In this document: one piece after another, positions 46,361-56,230 of the stretch
How the letters are laid out: each line of letters starts with the position of its first letter
How positions within the stretch are numbered: the first letter of the stretch is position 1
Assembly: GCF_028463845.1 (NCBI RefSeq)
Contig: NZ_CP116805.1
Span: 2,910,001-2,974,000, forward strand
Source of the DNA: Gimibacter soli
GTDB taxonomy: Bacteria > Pseudomonadota > Alphaproteobacteria > Sphingomonadales > Kordiimonadaceae
Reading direction: 5' to 3'
DNA length: 64,000 bases
Made by a program: the position numbers and the translations under genes
The notes under the pieces: generated by a model
The model's database searches: none
Told to the model about the DNA's origin: nothing
What the model saw: only the letters and a program-made list of their open reading frames with translations

Positions 46361-46954
46361 CTATTTCTTGTAGATCGCGTCGCCGACGTCATAGGACGGG
46401 ATGTCCATCACCAGGGGCATCCCGCCATCATCGATCCAGAAGCGCAGCGGATAGACGAAATAGCCGCTGACCTTGCGGTCGATGCGCAGATATTCCTGCT
46501 CGCTTTCCATCCAGTAAAGCCCGAGGGCGAAGCGATGCTTCCCCTCCTCGTCAGCGAGCGGCATGTAAATCAGATCTTCCGCGAACACGCCGCCGTCTTC
46601 CGTGTGGATATCCATGCGGTGGCAGGCGGGTTTGCCCTTTTCAAGCATCAGGTTAAAGGCGCGTTCGAAGAACTTTTTCGCCGGGTCGGGGAAAGCCGTC
46701 ATCACCGAAACACCGGTCAGGTCAAACCCCACACGGCCCCGCAGGCCCGAGCCGAACAAGCGGTAGATCAGGTCGCCGTCGTCAGTTGCCTCGATGATGG
46801 AAAGGAAGGGCAGAAGCTCGGGCACATTCGTTGGCCGGAAACTGCTTTTCTTCGGGACGCCGCCGTCCGCCAGGGACTCCCAATAGTCATGCAGCCGGTC
46901 CAGCGGTTTGCGGTTCAATGGCTCATAGCCGATGAAGTCCCAGTCCAGTGCCAT
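46361..46954 (-). CDS. PAS_5 (MopJ-type) single-domain protein
   Basis: A 197-residue third member of the PAS_5 family in this window. It has 'LHDYWESLADGGVPKKSSFRPTNVPELLPFLSIIEA', 'DLIYRLFGSGLRGRVGFDLTG' and later strands ('EDLIYMPLADEEGKHRFALGLYW'). This fits the canonical form (yW..lr....P.r.d.dP..i...Lp..fll) better than the pair at 23-24 kb. It converges on the fumarase gene with 2 bp between the stops. The ligand is unknown. Confidence 0.85.
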   Translation of the reverse strand: MALDWDFIGYEPLNRKPLDRLHDYWESLADGGVPKKSSFRPTNVPELLPFLSIIEATDDGDLIYRLFGSGLRGRVGFDLTGVSVMTAFPDPAKKFFERAFNLMLEKGKPACHRMDIHTEDGGVFAEDLIYMPLADEEGKHRFALGLYWMESEQEYLRIDRKVSGYFVYPLRFWIDDGGMPLVMDIPSYDVGDAIYKK

Positions 46955-47073
46955 GTTGCCCCCTGATTGCTCTGTATACAGCCTATCGACAAAGACAGAG
47001 AAACAGCAACGACAAATCTCGGGGCTTCTTCGCGGGCGCTTGACCGCCGCGCACCACCGCGCAATATGGTGCC

Positions 47074-47316
47074 ATGCTCGATCTTGACGATGCCACCCTT
47101 GAAAAGCACAGCGTGACGCTCGCCGGTCACCGCACCTCCATTTCGCTGGAGCGCGGATTCTGGCGTCATTTGCGGCGGCTGGCCGACGAGGAAGGGCTGG
47201 CGATCAATGAATTGGTGCGGCTGATAGACGAGGCCCGCACGGGCTCACTTTCCGGTGCGCTCAGGGCCTATGTGCTCCAGAATCTGGAACGCGACCTCGC
47301 CAAGCTTCATGCCTGA
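47074..47316 (+). CDS. ribbon-helix-helix domain protein
   Basis: An 80-residue protein. 'HRTSISLERGFWRHLRRLADEEGLAINELVRLID' (about 18-52) is the RHH_4-type fold: a beta strand, then two helices. Small proteins of this type are common in alphaproteobacteria and are presumed DNA-binding. There is no partner toxin gene, so it is unlikely to be an antitoxin. The Shine-Dalgarno is weak. Its end overlaps the convergent nupC gene by 10 bases. Confidence 0.85.
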   Translation: MLDLDDATLEKHSVTLAGHRTSISLERGFWRHLRRLADEEGLAINELVRLIDEARTGSLSGALRAYVLQNLERDLAKLHA

Positions 47317-48560
47317 AGCGAGATCATCAGCCCCGCCATTGCCGCGCTCATCAGGTTCGCGAGCGTAGCGCCGGCCATGGCACGCAGGCCGAGCTTGGCA
47401 ATGAAAGGCTTGCGGGCAGGGTCAATCGCGCCAAGCCCGCCAAGCTGGATGGCCAGCGACGAGAAGTTCGCAAACCCGCACAGCGCGAAGGTAACGATGG
47501 CAGCCGTCATCGGGCTCATCGTCTCCAGCTGTGTGCGGAGCGACGAGAAAGCGACGAATTCGTTGAGGATCGTTTTCTGCCCCACGAGGTTACCGGCAAT
47601 CGACGCCTCTTCCCATGGCACGCCAAGGAGCGCCATCAGCGGCGCGAACATGCCGCCAAGGATCGCTTCAAGGCTCAGGTCGCCGTGCCCGAACCAGGCA
47701 CCGACCCCGCCAAGCAGGCCGTTCATCAGGGCAATCAGCGCGACGAAAGCCAGCAGGATGGCGCCAATATTGGCAGCGAGCTTGAGCCCGATGATTGCAC
47801 CGTCCGCAGCGGCTTCCATCACGGTCGAAGGCGCACGGCCCTCGTCATTTTCGATCTTCACGTTCAGGATGTCGGAAACGCTTTGTTCGTCAGGGCCGCC
47901 ATCGGCCGGATAGATGATCTTCGCCATCAACAGGCCGCCGGGCGCCGACATGAAGGCCGCCGCGATCAGATATTTCAGCTCGATCCCCATCGCCGCATAG
48001 CCGACAAGCACCGACCCCGCGACCGACGACATGCCCACCACCATCAGCGAGAAGAACTGGTGATCTTTCAGGCCCTTCACATAGGGGCGCAGCACCAGCG
48101 GCGCTTCGGTCTGGCTGAGGAAAATGTTGGCGGCCGCCGCCAGCGATTCCATCGACGTGGTGCCCGTGATGCGCTTCAGGGCACCGCCCAGCAGCACCGC
48201 CGCCCATTGCATGATGCGCAGGTGATAAAGAACCGACATCAGCGCCGACATGAAGATGATCACCGGCAGCACATGGAAAAGGAAGATGAAGCCAACGGCA
48301 TCAGGGGTGCCAAGCGCACCGAAAAGGAAGCTGATGCCCGCCTGCGAATAACCGATAACCGACGAAATCCCCTGCGACAGGGTCGCCATCACGCTTTGCC
48401 CGAAAGGGATATAAAGCGCGAAAGCCGCCATGAAGAGCTGCAGGGCAAATGCCGCCACAACAGTACGCGGGGAGATGGAGCGACGATTGGTCGACAGGAG
48501 AACAGCGATAACGAGCAGGACAAGAATCCCGAGGACGGCGATCAAAGGCGGGCTCCCCAT
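47307..48560 (-). CDS. nupC: NupC-family concentrative nucleoside transporter
   Basis: An about 417-residue polytopic transporter with the CNT family order: N-terminal helices, 'SVLYHLRIMQWAAVLLGGAL', 'NIFLSQTEAPLVLRPYVKGL' with the conserved QTEAPL, 'GMSSVAGSVLVGYAAMGI', 'FMSAPGGLLMAKIIYP', 'NEFVAFSSL' and 'ALCGFANFSSLAIQLGGL'. It should import nucleosides with Na+ or H+. The ATG at 48560 lacks a ribosome-binding site. A TTG five codons later has GGGGAG six bases upstream and aligns with the usual family N-terminus, so the true start may be there. Confidence 0.93.
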   Translation of the reverse strand: MGSPPLIAVLGILVLLVIAVLLSTNRRSISPRTVVAAFALQLFMAAFALYIPFGQSVMATLSQGISSVIGYSQAGISFLFGALGTPDAVGFIFLFHVLPVIIFMSALMSVLYHLRIMQWAAVLLGGALKRITGTTSMESLAAAANIFLSQTEAPLVLRPYVKGLKDHQFFSLMVVGMSSVAGSVLVGYAAMGIELKYLIAAAFMSAPGGLLMAKIIYPADGGPDEQSVSDILNVKIENDEGRAPSTVMEAAADGAIIGLKLAANIGAILLAFVALIALMNGLLGGVGAWFGHGDLSLEAILGGMFAPLMALLGVPWEEASIAGNLVGQKTILNEFVAFSSLRTQLETMSPMTAAIVTFALCGFANFSSLAIQLGGLGAIDPARKPFIAKLGLRAMAGATLANLMSAAMAGLMISLQA

Positions 48561-48649
48561 GCGGCAGGCAATTTGATTTTGCCCGACTATGGGGAGAGAG
48601 ACCGCCGCTGGCAAGTCATGGATTCAGGGACCGGTTATCAACGCCCCTC

Positions 48650-51600
48650 TTATTTGGGCGTGTCGCCGGTCTCCGCTTCTTCCTTCTTCTCGGCTTCCTG
48701 CTTCTTCTTCAGCTTCGACAACAGGTCGAACGCGGTGCCAAGCACAGCGGCCCCCGGCGCCTTGTCGCTGGTATCCTGTTTGTCGGTCGCTTCCAGTTCC
48801 TTGAACACGCCCGAACGGAAGCGCCGCTCGATATCCGACAGCACCAGTTTTTCCAGCGACCGGCTGGAGAAGGACGAAACCGGCGCATTCATCGGCCCCT
48901 TGTAGGAAACCGGCATCGGGGCCGCATCCTTGGGTTCGGTCATTGCAAGCTCGCCCTTGAGGTCCAGAAGCTGGTCCACAAGGTTCGCCTGTCCGTCCAG
49001 ATGGAGTTTGCCCCAACCGCCCGAGGCCTCGAAATTCTCGATCAGCGCCGTACCGCCATCGACCGAGAAACTGGCCTTGAGGCCGGAATAGTCGGTCGTG
49101 CCTGTTCGTAGCCGCTGCCCGATCAGGCCAAGGAAGGCCTGCCCGCTTTTGGCGTTGCGGATATCTTGGATAAGCCCGTTGATCGCCATGAATTTGAGCG
49201 CGCCCGACGAGGCATCGATGGAGCCTGTGCCTTTCAGCGTTTTTAGGATCGATTTCATGTCGCTGCCACGCGCCGTCAGATCAAGCGAGACCTTGGCCGA
49301 GCCATCGATCACCGAGGAAAGCCCGCTGGAGACCAGCGCCCCGGCGATGTCTATAAGGTCGGCATCAAGCTTGATGACCATCCGCGGCTTCTTGCCGTTG
49401 CCAAGAACGAACTGTCCGGCGAGCGGTTTGGCGTTCAGCATTGCCTTGTCACCGAAATTGAGGCGCGAGCCCCTGTCGTTGAACACGACCCGCGCGTTCG
49501 GCGCACTCATGCGCTGGCCCTTGTAGCTGATATCGGTGAGCGCAAGGCTGATATTGCCCGTGTAGGGGCTGGCCGGTTCATTCGCTTCCGGGGTGGCCGC
49601 CTTGGCACTGCCGTCGTCTTCGGGGATCAGGCCATCAAGCGCCCAGTTTGCGGCCTTGACGGCGCCGGAGATACGCTGCTGCCCGTCGATCCGCACCGAA
49701 CCGCCGAGCGTTGACGGCCCGTTTTTCAGGTCCATGTCGCGCATTTCCATGCCGCCATCCGCCGTCATGCCAAGCGTTGCCTTGGCCGACAGGGGCTGGT
49801 TGGGCGCGGGCAGGGCCATATCAAGGCCAAAGGCCTTCAGGGCCTCGGTGGCTTTGGAATGCTCGAACGACAGGTCATAGGTACCGCTGCCATCGGCTGC
49901 CGCCGAGCCCGAAGCCACAATCTTGCCACCTGCAACAGACCCGCCAACGCGCAGCTTGTAGGGCGCCGCGGCCCCTTCCTGGGATACAGCATAGGTGAGC
50001 TTCGCTGGCAGTTGCCGTGCGCCTGCCCAGCCATAAAGGGCAACAGCTGGTGCTAGGTCGGGATGTTCGGCATTGCCCTGGATATCGAGGCGGTCAAGGC
50101 CGTCACCGGCCGCATTCAGGGCAAGCGCGCCGGATGCGTCCACCTTCGTGCCGGGTGCACCGGCAAGGGCTGCACTCATGCGCATTTTGTCGAGCGGGCC
50201 GCTCAGCGTTACGTCACCGGTCAGCGCATTCAGTTTCAGGGCATCCACCAGCGGCGCGCTATCGGGTGCGAAGGCGGTGAAAACGCTGACCGGGAAATTC
50301 ACCGGCGAGGCCTTCAGGTCCGCCGTCCAGCTTTTCTCGTCACCGCGCAGCGATCCGACGAGCGCGAGGCTGCCACTGCCCGATGCGAAGCGGGCATTCA
50401 GCCCATCGATCCGGCCCGCCGCTGCCTTTGCAGCAAGGCGCATGTCCTTCACGGCTTGCCCCTGCCAAATCATGCTGCCAACGGCGATATTGATATCGCT
50501 GCCAGCACTGCCGAGCGGCTTCAGTGCTTCTGCGAGCGTCTTGGCAAGTGGTTCCGATGTGCCTTCACTTGCCGGCACTGCTGGCAGGTAGGCGTCCAGA
50601 TTGAGCGTATCCATATTGAGGTTCAGCCGCGCAAGGCTGCCATCGGCACGCCCGGCGGCGGCACCTGTGAAGCTGGTGGTATCCAGCTTGCCCGCAAGGT
50701 CATCAACCCGCCAACCGCTGGTGCCATAGCCAAGGCGCCCGTCAACACTCGCCGTCGCCAGCCGCCCGGCCGGTACATTTTCAAGCACGATGCCTGCCGA
50801 TTTCAAAAGCGTCGGCAGGCTGCCGGTTTCAGCCTTCAGGTTGGTGGCAAGGCTGCCATCGGCAAGCTTGTACTGCCCGCGCGATACCACGACAGTCGTC
50901 GCCCCCGGCAGCAGGGCCTGCACCTTGGGCAGGCTGACGCCGTCCGCCACGAAATCAATCTGGCCTTCAACGCGCTGCGCCAGTGCGTCACCCGATTTGA
51001 TGCCCTCAACGCTGAACTCGACTGCACCGCGCAGCGGCCAGTCGCTGCTGGCGGGCGCATCCGAGGTAACCGGAGTTGCATCCGCCCAGTCGGCCATGTC
51101 GATGATGCCAAGCCCGACCGAACCGCCAAGGCGCTGTGTATCGCCGGGCACAAGGGTGAGGTCGAACCGGCCACGGGTGCTGCCGGCCTGCAGGTCACGG
51201 CCCGCCAGCTTCATCAGCTTGTCGTTGCCATCGATCTGCACATCCAGCGCCCAGGGCTTGGCCGGGCCTTTCACGGCTTCGCCCTGCCCTGCGGCCAGCA
51301 TCAGGTCATTGACGAAAGCGAACAGGTCGTCGCCGCCCGCTTCCATCCGGCCCGTGATGCCGCCCGATGCCTCGATCTGCCCGGAAAGCGTGGCGGAACC
51401 ACCCTTGAGCGATACTTTCAGCCGCCCGGCGCGATCCCCCTTCGCCTTGCCGGGGCGCAACCTTCCTTCAATATCGATGGGCCGCTCGGCGACCTTCAGG
51501 CTGCCATCGAAATCAAGCGGGCCATCCGGGAGCGTGCCTTCAAGGTCAAGGTCGATATCGTTGATGACGGTCGGCGGCGCGCCTTGCGGCTCCAGCGTCA

Positions 51601-52099
51601 CGCGGCCATCCCGAAGGGCGAGCTTGCCGATGGACAAGGGCGATGCCTCACCCTCCTCTGCCGGCACTTCAGCTTCAGCCGACGCCGGCCAGCCTTTCAG
51701 GCCCCATGCGCCGTCCTTGTCCTCGGCCAGCGTGACGGCAACACCTTCAAGATCAAGCCGACCGACTTCAAGCGTGCCGGTCAGCAGCGGCACGAGGCTG
51801 GCATTGGCGGCGATACGATCCGCCACTGCCACCAGCTTGGTGGAATCACCGCTGGTGCCCATGCCCTTCGGCCAGACCTCGACGCCTTCCACCGAAACGG
51901 CAGGGCGCGGCAGCAGGGAAACAGCCACCCGGCCGTTGAGGATCACATCCATATCAAGCGCGTCGCTCGCGAGCCCGGCGATACGGCCACGATACTGGTT
52001 CCAGTCCATGAAACTGAGGACGACAGAAGCAATGACGACAAGCCCCACAAGGCCGCCCGCCACCCACATGCTTATCTTCGCCAGTCTGCCCTGTTTCAC
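48650..52099 (-). CDS. AsmA-family envelope protein
   Basis: A 1149-residue protein with an N-terminal membrane anchor (about 10-30) followed by the AsmA signature 'RIAGLASDALDMDVILNGRVAVSLLPRPAVSVEGVEV'. A long repetitive beta-rich periplasmic body follows, and the C-terminal AsmA_2 region ('GTGSIDASSGALKFMAINGL', 'FLGLIGQRLRTGTTDYSGL'). AsmA-like proteins form beta-groove bridges that move phospholipids toward the outer membrane. It starts with GTG preceded by GAGGG. The C-terminus is a charged Lys/Glu tail. It lies alone on its strand. Confidence 0.92.
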   Translation of the reverse strand: MKQGRLAKISMWVAGGLVGLVVIASVVLSFMDWNQYRGRIAGLASDALDMDVILNGRVAVSLLPRPAVSVEGVEVWPKGMGTSGDSTKLVAVADRIAANASLVPLLTGTLEVGRLDLEGVAVTLAEDKDGAWGLKGWPASAEAEVPAEEGEASPLSIGKLALRDGRVTLEPQGAPPTVINDIDLDLEGTLPDGPLDFDGSLKVAERPIDIEGRLRPGKAKGDRAGRLKVSLKGGSATLSGQIEASGGITGRMEAGGDDLFAFVNDLMLAAGQGEAVKGPAKPWALDVQIDGNDKLMKLAGRDLQAGSTRGRFDLTLVPGDTQRLGGSVGLGIIDMADWADATPVTSDAPASSDWPLRGAVEFSVEGIKSGDALAQRVEGQIDFVADGVSLPKVQALLPGATTVVVSRGQYKLADGSLATNLKAETGSLPTLLKSAGIVLENVPAGRLATASVDGRLGYGTSGWRVDDLAGKLDTTSFTGAAAGRADGSLARLNLNMDTLNLDAYLPAVPASEGTSEPLAKTLAEALKPLGSAGSDINIAVGSMIWQGQAVKDMRLAAKAAAGRIDGLNARFASGSGSLALVGSLRGDEKSWTADLKASPVNFPVSVFTAFAPDSAPLVDALKLNALTGDVTLSGPLDKMRMSAALAGAPGTKVDASGALALNAAGDGLDRLDIQGNAEHPDLAPAVALYGWAGARQLPAKLTYAVSQEGAAAPYKLRVGGSVAGGKIVASGSAAADGSGTYDLSFEHSKATEALKAFGLDMALPAPNQPLSAKATLGMTADGGMEMRDMDLKNGPSTLGGSVRIDGQQRISGAVKAANWALDGLIPEDDGSAKAATPEANEPASPYTGNISLALTDISYKGQRMSAPNARVVFNDRGSRLNFGDKAMLNAKPLAGQFVLGNGKKPRMVIKLDADLIDIAGALVSSGLSSVIDGSAKVSLDLTARGSDMKSILKTLKGTGSIDASSGALKFMAINGLIQDIRNAKSGQAFLGLIGQRLRTGTTDYSGLKASFSVDGGTALIENFEASGGWGKLHLDGQANLVDQLLDLKGELAMTEPKDAAPMPVSYKGPMNAPVSSFSSRSLEKLVLSDIERRFRSGVFKELEATDKQDTSDKAPGAAVLGTAFDLLSKLKKKQEAEKKEEAETGDTPK

Positions 52100-52227
52100 G
52101 TCTGAACCCTCGTCACTGTTGCCTGAAATCCGGTGTCTGCACCCTGCCCTCTAGCCGGCACATCCATTTGATTGGAGTAGCAATCGAATTTGGCAAGCAT
52201 ATGGCGGAAAAAGCTGGCCTGTCCATG

Positions 52228-52255
52228 TTGACGACAGTCACTTAACTGTTAGGAT
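52228..52255 (+). promoter_or_regulatory. candidate promoter upstream of the ClC gene
   Basis: TTGACG (52228-52233) and TAGGAT (52250-52255), 16 bp apart, lie about 95 bp before the ClC start in the 250-bp gap after the divergent AsmA gene. It is a moderate sigma-70-type match. Confidence 0.4.
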
Positions 52256-52351
52256 CGCCGAAACAATCCTAGCCTTCCCCCGAGATGAATTCCGCTGCCC
52301 GCCCGTGGCACGGCACTGCGTCTCTTTACCCGACCGCCGATCGGAAATTTG

Positions 52352-53677
52352 ATGAAGTCACACACCCTGCACCAGCTGACCGACCACCGGGGCCGCAAAA
52401 TCCTGATGACGCGCTGGACACGGCGTATTCTGTTCGTGCTGGGCGGGCTTGCGGTGGGCGCTGCAGCCGTTGCCATGGCGGTGATCGCGGACGAGGCCTA
52501 TGCAGTGTTTGATGGCATCCATAAATCCTGGCCCGTCATCGCCTATCTGCTGCCGCCGGTCGGGTTCGGCTTCATCACGGCTGTCACCATCCGCTTCTTC
52601 CCGCTTGCCAAGGGCAGCGGTATCCCGCAGGTGATCGCCGCGCGCCGCCTGAAGGACCCTGAGCTGCGCAAGCGCTTCGTTTCGCTGCCTGCAGCCTTCG
52701 GCAAGGTCGTCCTTCTGGGCGTCGGGCTCCTGTGTGGCGCCTCTATCGGCCGTGAGGGGCCGACCATTCAGGTGGGGGCCGCCATCATGCTCGCCTTCGG
52801 GCGCTTCAGCCCGCGCCGCCAGCCGGGGCTGCTGCTGGCAGGCTCTGCCGCCGGGGTTGCTGCCGCCTTCAACGCACCGCTCGCCGGGATCGTTTTCGGG
52901 ATCGAGGAGATGAGTCGCTCCTTCGAGGTCCGCACCTCCGGCCTCATACTCGGCACCGTGATCGCCGCCGGCCTCACCTCGCTCGCCATCGTCGGGCATT
53001 ATGCCTATTTCGGGCATTCGACCGCCATCCTGCCCATCGGGCCTTCCTGGATCGCGGTTGGTGTGGCCGGTGTCGTCTGCGGGCTCGCGGGCGGGCTGTT
53101 CAGCCGTATCCTTGCCCTCTTCGCGCGCGGTGTGCCCGGCGTATTCGGCGGCTGGATCAAGGCGCACCCGGTGATGTTCGCTGTTCTTTGTGGTGGTGGG
53201 GTCAGCCTCTGCGGGCTGGTCAGTGGCGGCAGCATCTTCGGCACAGGTTACGAGGAAGCCCGGTCGATCATCGACGGCGAAGCGCATCTGTCCCCGCTCT
53301 TTGGTCCTGCCAAGCTGGCGGCCACCGCGCTTTCCTCCATCAGTGGCATCCCTGGCGGCCTCTTTTCGCCGTCCCTTGCTGTTGGCGCCGGGATAGGGGC
53401 CGACCTGCACTGGCTGATGCCTGATGTGCCGATCAGCACGCTCGCGATCCTTTGCATGGCGGCCTACCTTTCAGGCGTCGTTCAGGCGCCCATCACCTCC
53501 TTCGTGATCGTTTCGGAAATGACCGATAATCACGCCCTTGTCTTGCCCATCATGCTGTGCTGTCTGATCGCGACGGGTGCGTCGAAGCTGATCGTGAAGG
53601 AAGGTATCTACCAGATTCTGGCCGAACTTTTCCTCGCCAGAATCCAAACCACTGAAGAGCCCGCGAAAAGCGGCTGA
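52352..53677 (+). CDS. ClC-family chloride channel/antiporter
   Basis: An about 441-residue membrane protein. The three anion-pathway signatures are present: 'AKGSGIPQVIAARR', 'GASIGREGPTIQVGAA', whose Glu corresponds to the gating glutamate of ClC exchangers, and 'GIPGGLFSPSLAVGAGIG'. The gating Glu is compatible with proton-coupled antiport; the exact mode cannot be told. There are no cytosolic CBS domains. The ATG at 52352 directly follows a TTG that could also start. Confidence 0.94.
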   Translation: MKSHTLHQLTDHRGRKILMTRWTRRILFVLGGLAVGAAAVAMAVIADEAYAVFDGIHKSWPVIAYLLPPVGFGFITAVTIRFFPLAKGSGIPQVIAARRLKDPELRKRFVSLPAAFGKVVLLGVGLLCGASIGREGPTIQVGAAIMLAFGRFSPRRQPGLLLAGSAAGVAAAFNAPLAGIVFGIEEMSRSFEVRTSGLILGTVIAAGLTSLAIVGHYAYFGHSTAILPIGPSWIAVGVAGVVCGLAGGLFSRILALFARGVPGVFGGWIKAHPVMFAVLCGGGVSLCGLVSGGSIFGTGYEEARSIIDGEAHLSPLFGPAKLAATALSSISGIPGGLFSPSLAVGAGIGADLHWLMPDVPISTLAILCMAAYLSGVVQAPITSFVIVSEMTDNHALVLPIMLCCLIATGASKLIVKEGIYQILAELFLARIQTTEEPAKSG

Positions 53678-53720
53678 ATGGCGCTTGGCCTGATGCAGCA
53701 GCGGGTGCTATAGACCGGCC

Positions 53721-56102
53721 ATGACCAATGATCCCTTCGACCTCAGCGACTGGGCGAACGATGCACCGCCGCCCGCCCCCACGCCCCTGAATGTACCGCA
53801 GGCAGGCGGCGAACCCGCTTATCTGAAGGGCCTCAATCCGCCGCAGCGTGAAGCCGTACTGGCGACAGACGGCCCGCTTCTGGTGCTCGCCGGCGCCGGT
53901 ACCGGCAAGACCCGCGTGCTGACCACCCGCCTTGGTCACCTGATGGCGGACGGCCTCGCCGCGCCCTGGAACATTCTGGCCGTGACCTTCACCAACAAGG
54001 CCGCTCGCGAGATGCAGGACCGGGTCGCCCGCGTGATCGGCGCACCCACCGAAGGCATGTGGATCGGCACCTTCCATTCGATCTGCGTGCGAATCCTTCG
54101 CCGCCATGCCGAACTTGTAGGGCTGCAATCCAATTTCTCGATCCTCGATACCGATGACCAGATCAGGCTTCTGAAGCAGCTGACGTCGGTCGAGAATATC
54201 GATGACAAACGCTGGCCCGCCCGCCAGCTGGCCGCTCTCATCGACCGCTGGAAGAACAAGGCCCTGACACCTGACCGTGTCCCGAACGGCGAAGCGCAGG
54301 CCTTTGCGAACGGCCTTGGCGCCAAGCTTTACCGTGCCTATCAGGACCGCTTGAAAACGCTGAATGCCTGCGATTTCGGTGACCTGATGATGCATGTGAT
54401 TACGATCTTCCAGGCCTACCCCGATATCCTCAACCGCTATCATGCGCAGTTCCGCTACATCATGGTGGATGAGTATCAGGATACGAACGTCGCCCAGTAT
54501 CTATGGCTGCGGCTTCTGGCGCGCGGGCACAATAATATCTGCTGCGTGGGGGATGACGACCAGTCGATCTATGGCTGGCGCGGGGCCGAGGTTGGTAACA
54601 TCCTGCGCTTCTCGGAAGATTTCCCCGGCGCAAAGATCGTGCGGCTGGAACAGAATTACCGCTCCACCGGCCATATCCTTGCGGCTGCGTCCAGCCTGAT
54701 TGCCTCGAACGAGGGCCGGCTTGGCAAGACGCTCTGGACCGACGCGGGCGAAGGCGATGCCGTACGGGTGCGCGGCGTGTGGGACGCGCCCGAAGAAGCC
54801 CGTTCCATCGGTGACGAAATCGAAGCCCTGCAGGTGAAGGGCGAGCCCCTGAAGGAAATCGCCGTGCTGGTGCGCGCCGGTTTCCAGACTCGCGAGTTCG
54901 AGGAACGCTTCATCACGCTCGGCCTGCCTTACCGTGTGATCGGTGGCCCGCGTTTCTATGAGCGTGCCGAGATCCGCGACGCCATGGCCTATCTGCGTGT
55001 CATCGCGCAGGAAAGCGACGATCTGGCGTTCGAGCGGATTGTGAACCTGCCCAAACGCGGCCTTGGCGAAACCAGCCTGCAAAAGGTGCATGCGCTGGCG
55101 CGTGAGCGGGGCATTCCCCTTACCCGCGCCGGGCGCCTGATCTGCGGCATGGAAGACGGCCTTCGCGCCGCCGCCCGCACATCCCTGACCCGCCTTCTGG
55201 ATGATTTTGACCGCTGGCGCGAGATTCTGGGGACGACCAGCCACACCGAACTTGCCGAAATCGTCCTTGAGGAATCAGGCTATACCGAGATGTGGCAGAA
55301 GGACAAATCACCCGAAGCCCCGGGCCGCCTTGAAAACCTCAAGGAACTTGTCTCCGCGATGGGGGATTTCGAGAATCTCGGTGGCTTCCTTGAACATATC
55401 TCGCTCGTGATGGAAAACAGCAACAACGACAGCGCCGACAAGATCACGGTGATGACGCTGCACGCCGCCAAGGGGCTGGAGTTCGACAATGTCTTCCTGC
55501 CCGGCTGGGAAGAAGGCATTTTCCCGAGCCAGCGCACGCTGGATGAAAGCGGCGTGAAGGGGCTGGAGGAAGAACGGCGGCTCGCCTATGTGGGCCTCAC
55601 CCGTGCCCGCCAGCGCGCGTGGGTCTATTATGCCGCCAACCGGCAGGTCTTCGGCCAGTGGCAGACAAGCCTGCCGAGCCGCTTTGTGGAAGAACTGCCT
55701 GATCAACATACCGAGGTGGAAGCGGCACAGGGTTTGTACCGCTCCCGTTACGAACGTACCGGCGGCTGGAACAGCGACTGGACCTTCGCCGAACAGCCCG
55801 AACAAAAAGGCACGGGCTACGGCCCCGGCTGGCAGCGCGCCCGCGAATGGCGGCAATCGCAAACCGCAAGCGACAAGCCCGTTGTGCGCAAGATCGCCGG
55901 TGCCCGCGCCGGCGGCGCCACCTTCAGTGCGGCGAAGAAAGCCGAGACCAAAACGGTCAGCGACTTTGCGGTGGGCGAGCGCGTCTTCCACGAGAAATTC
56001 GGCTATGGCACGGTCGAAGATGTGGAAGGCAACAAGCTACTTGTCGATTTCGAGAAAGCCGGCGCCAAGCGCGTGATGGACAATTTCATAAGCCGGGCCT
56101 GA
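53721..56102 (+). CDS. uvrD: UvrD/PcrA-type DNA helicase II
   Basis: A 793-residue superfamily 1A helicase. All motifs are in order: Q motif 'GLNPPQREAV', Walker A 'AGAGTGKTRVLTTRL', Ia 'AVTFTNKAAREM', II 'IMVDEYQDTN', III 'VGDDDQSIYGWRGA', IV 'RLEQNYRS', V 'VMTLHAAKGLEFDNVF' and VI 'RRLAYVGLTRAR'. The C-terminus has the PcrA/UvrD tudor-like end ('GERVFHEKFGYGTVEDVEG') that contacts RNA polymerase. It unwinds DNA in nucleotide-excision and mismatch repair. Confidence 0.97.
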   Translation: MTNDPFDLSDWANDAPPPAPTPLNVPQAGGEPAYLKGLNPPQREAVLATDGPLLVLAGAGTGKTRVLTTRLGHLMADGLAAPWNILAVTFTNKAAREMQDRVARVIGAPTEGMWIGTFHSICVRILRRHAELVGLQSNFSILDTDDQIRLLKQLTSVENIDDKRWPARQLAALIDRWKNKALTPDRVPNGEAQAFANGLGAKLYRAYQDRLKTLNACDFGDLMMHVITIFQAYPDILNRYHAQFRYIMVDEYQDTNVAQYLWLRLLARGHNNICCVGDDDQSIYGWRGAEVGNILRFSEDFPGAKIVRLEQNYRSTGHILAAASSLIASNEGRLGKTLWTDAGEGDAVRVRGVWDAPEEARSIGDEIEALQVKGEPLKEIAVLVRAGFQTREFEERFITLGLPYRVIGGPRFYERAEIRDAMAYLRVIAQESDDLAFERIVNLPKRGLGETSLQKVHALARERGIPLTRAGRLICGMEDGLRAAARTSLTRLLDDFDRWREILGTTSHTELAEIVLEESGYTEMWQKDKSPEAPGRLENLKELVSAMGDFENLGGFLEHISLVMENSNNDSADKITVMTLHAAKGLEFDNVFLPGWEEGIFPSQRTLDESGVKGLEEERRLAYVGLTRARQRAWVYYAANRQVFGQWQTSLPSRFVEELPDQHTEVEAAQGLYRSRYERTGGWNSDWTFAEQPEQKGTGYGPGWQRAREWRQSQTASDKPVVRKIAGARAGGATFSAAKKAETKTVSDFAVGERVFHEKFGYGTVEDVEGNKLLVDFEKAGAKRVMDNFISRA

Positions 56103-56117
56103 CCCCGGGATTACACC

Positions 56118-56202
56118 CTTCGAGACGCCCTTCGGGCTCCTCAGGGTGAACGGAACCGAATATACCGTTCGGTCTGAGGAGCGGCAAAGCCGCGTCTCGA
56201 AG
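56118..56202. repeat. palindromic intergenic repeat between uvrD and prmA
   Basis: An 85-bp element bounded by CTTCGAGACGC on the left and GCGTCTCGAAG on the right, with internal GGCTCCTCAGG and CTGAGGAGCGGC arms, so it can fold into one long hairpin. Elements with this CTTCGAGACG...CTCAGG design are dispersed in many alphaproteobacterial genomes. It may end transcription from uvrD. Confidence 0.75.
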
Positions 56203-56230
56203 ACCGGGACACCTGAAAAGGACAAAGAAG

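Noticed and set aside
47074-47316. RHH protein as antitoxin of a toxin-antitoxin pair
   Set aside because: No small toxin-like gene is adjacent; the neighbours are a PAS_5 protein and a nucleoside transporter.
50063-52105. 680-residue plus-strand open frame
   Set aside because: It is antisense to the AsmA gene, which has the family signature and a proper start; the antisense product has no recognisable domain.
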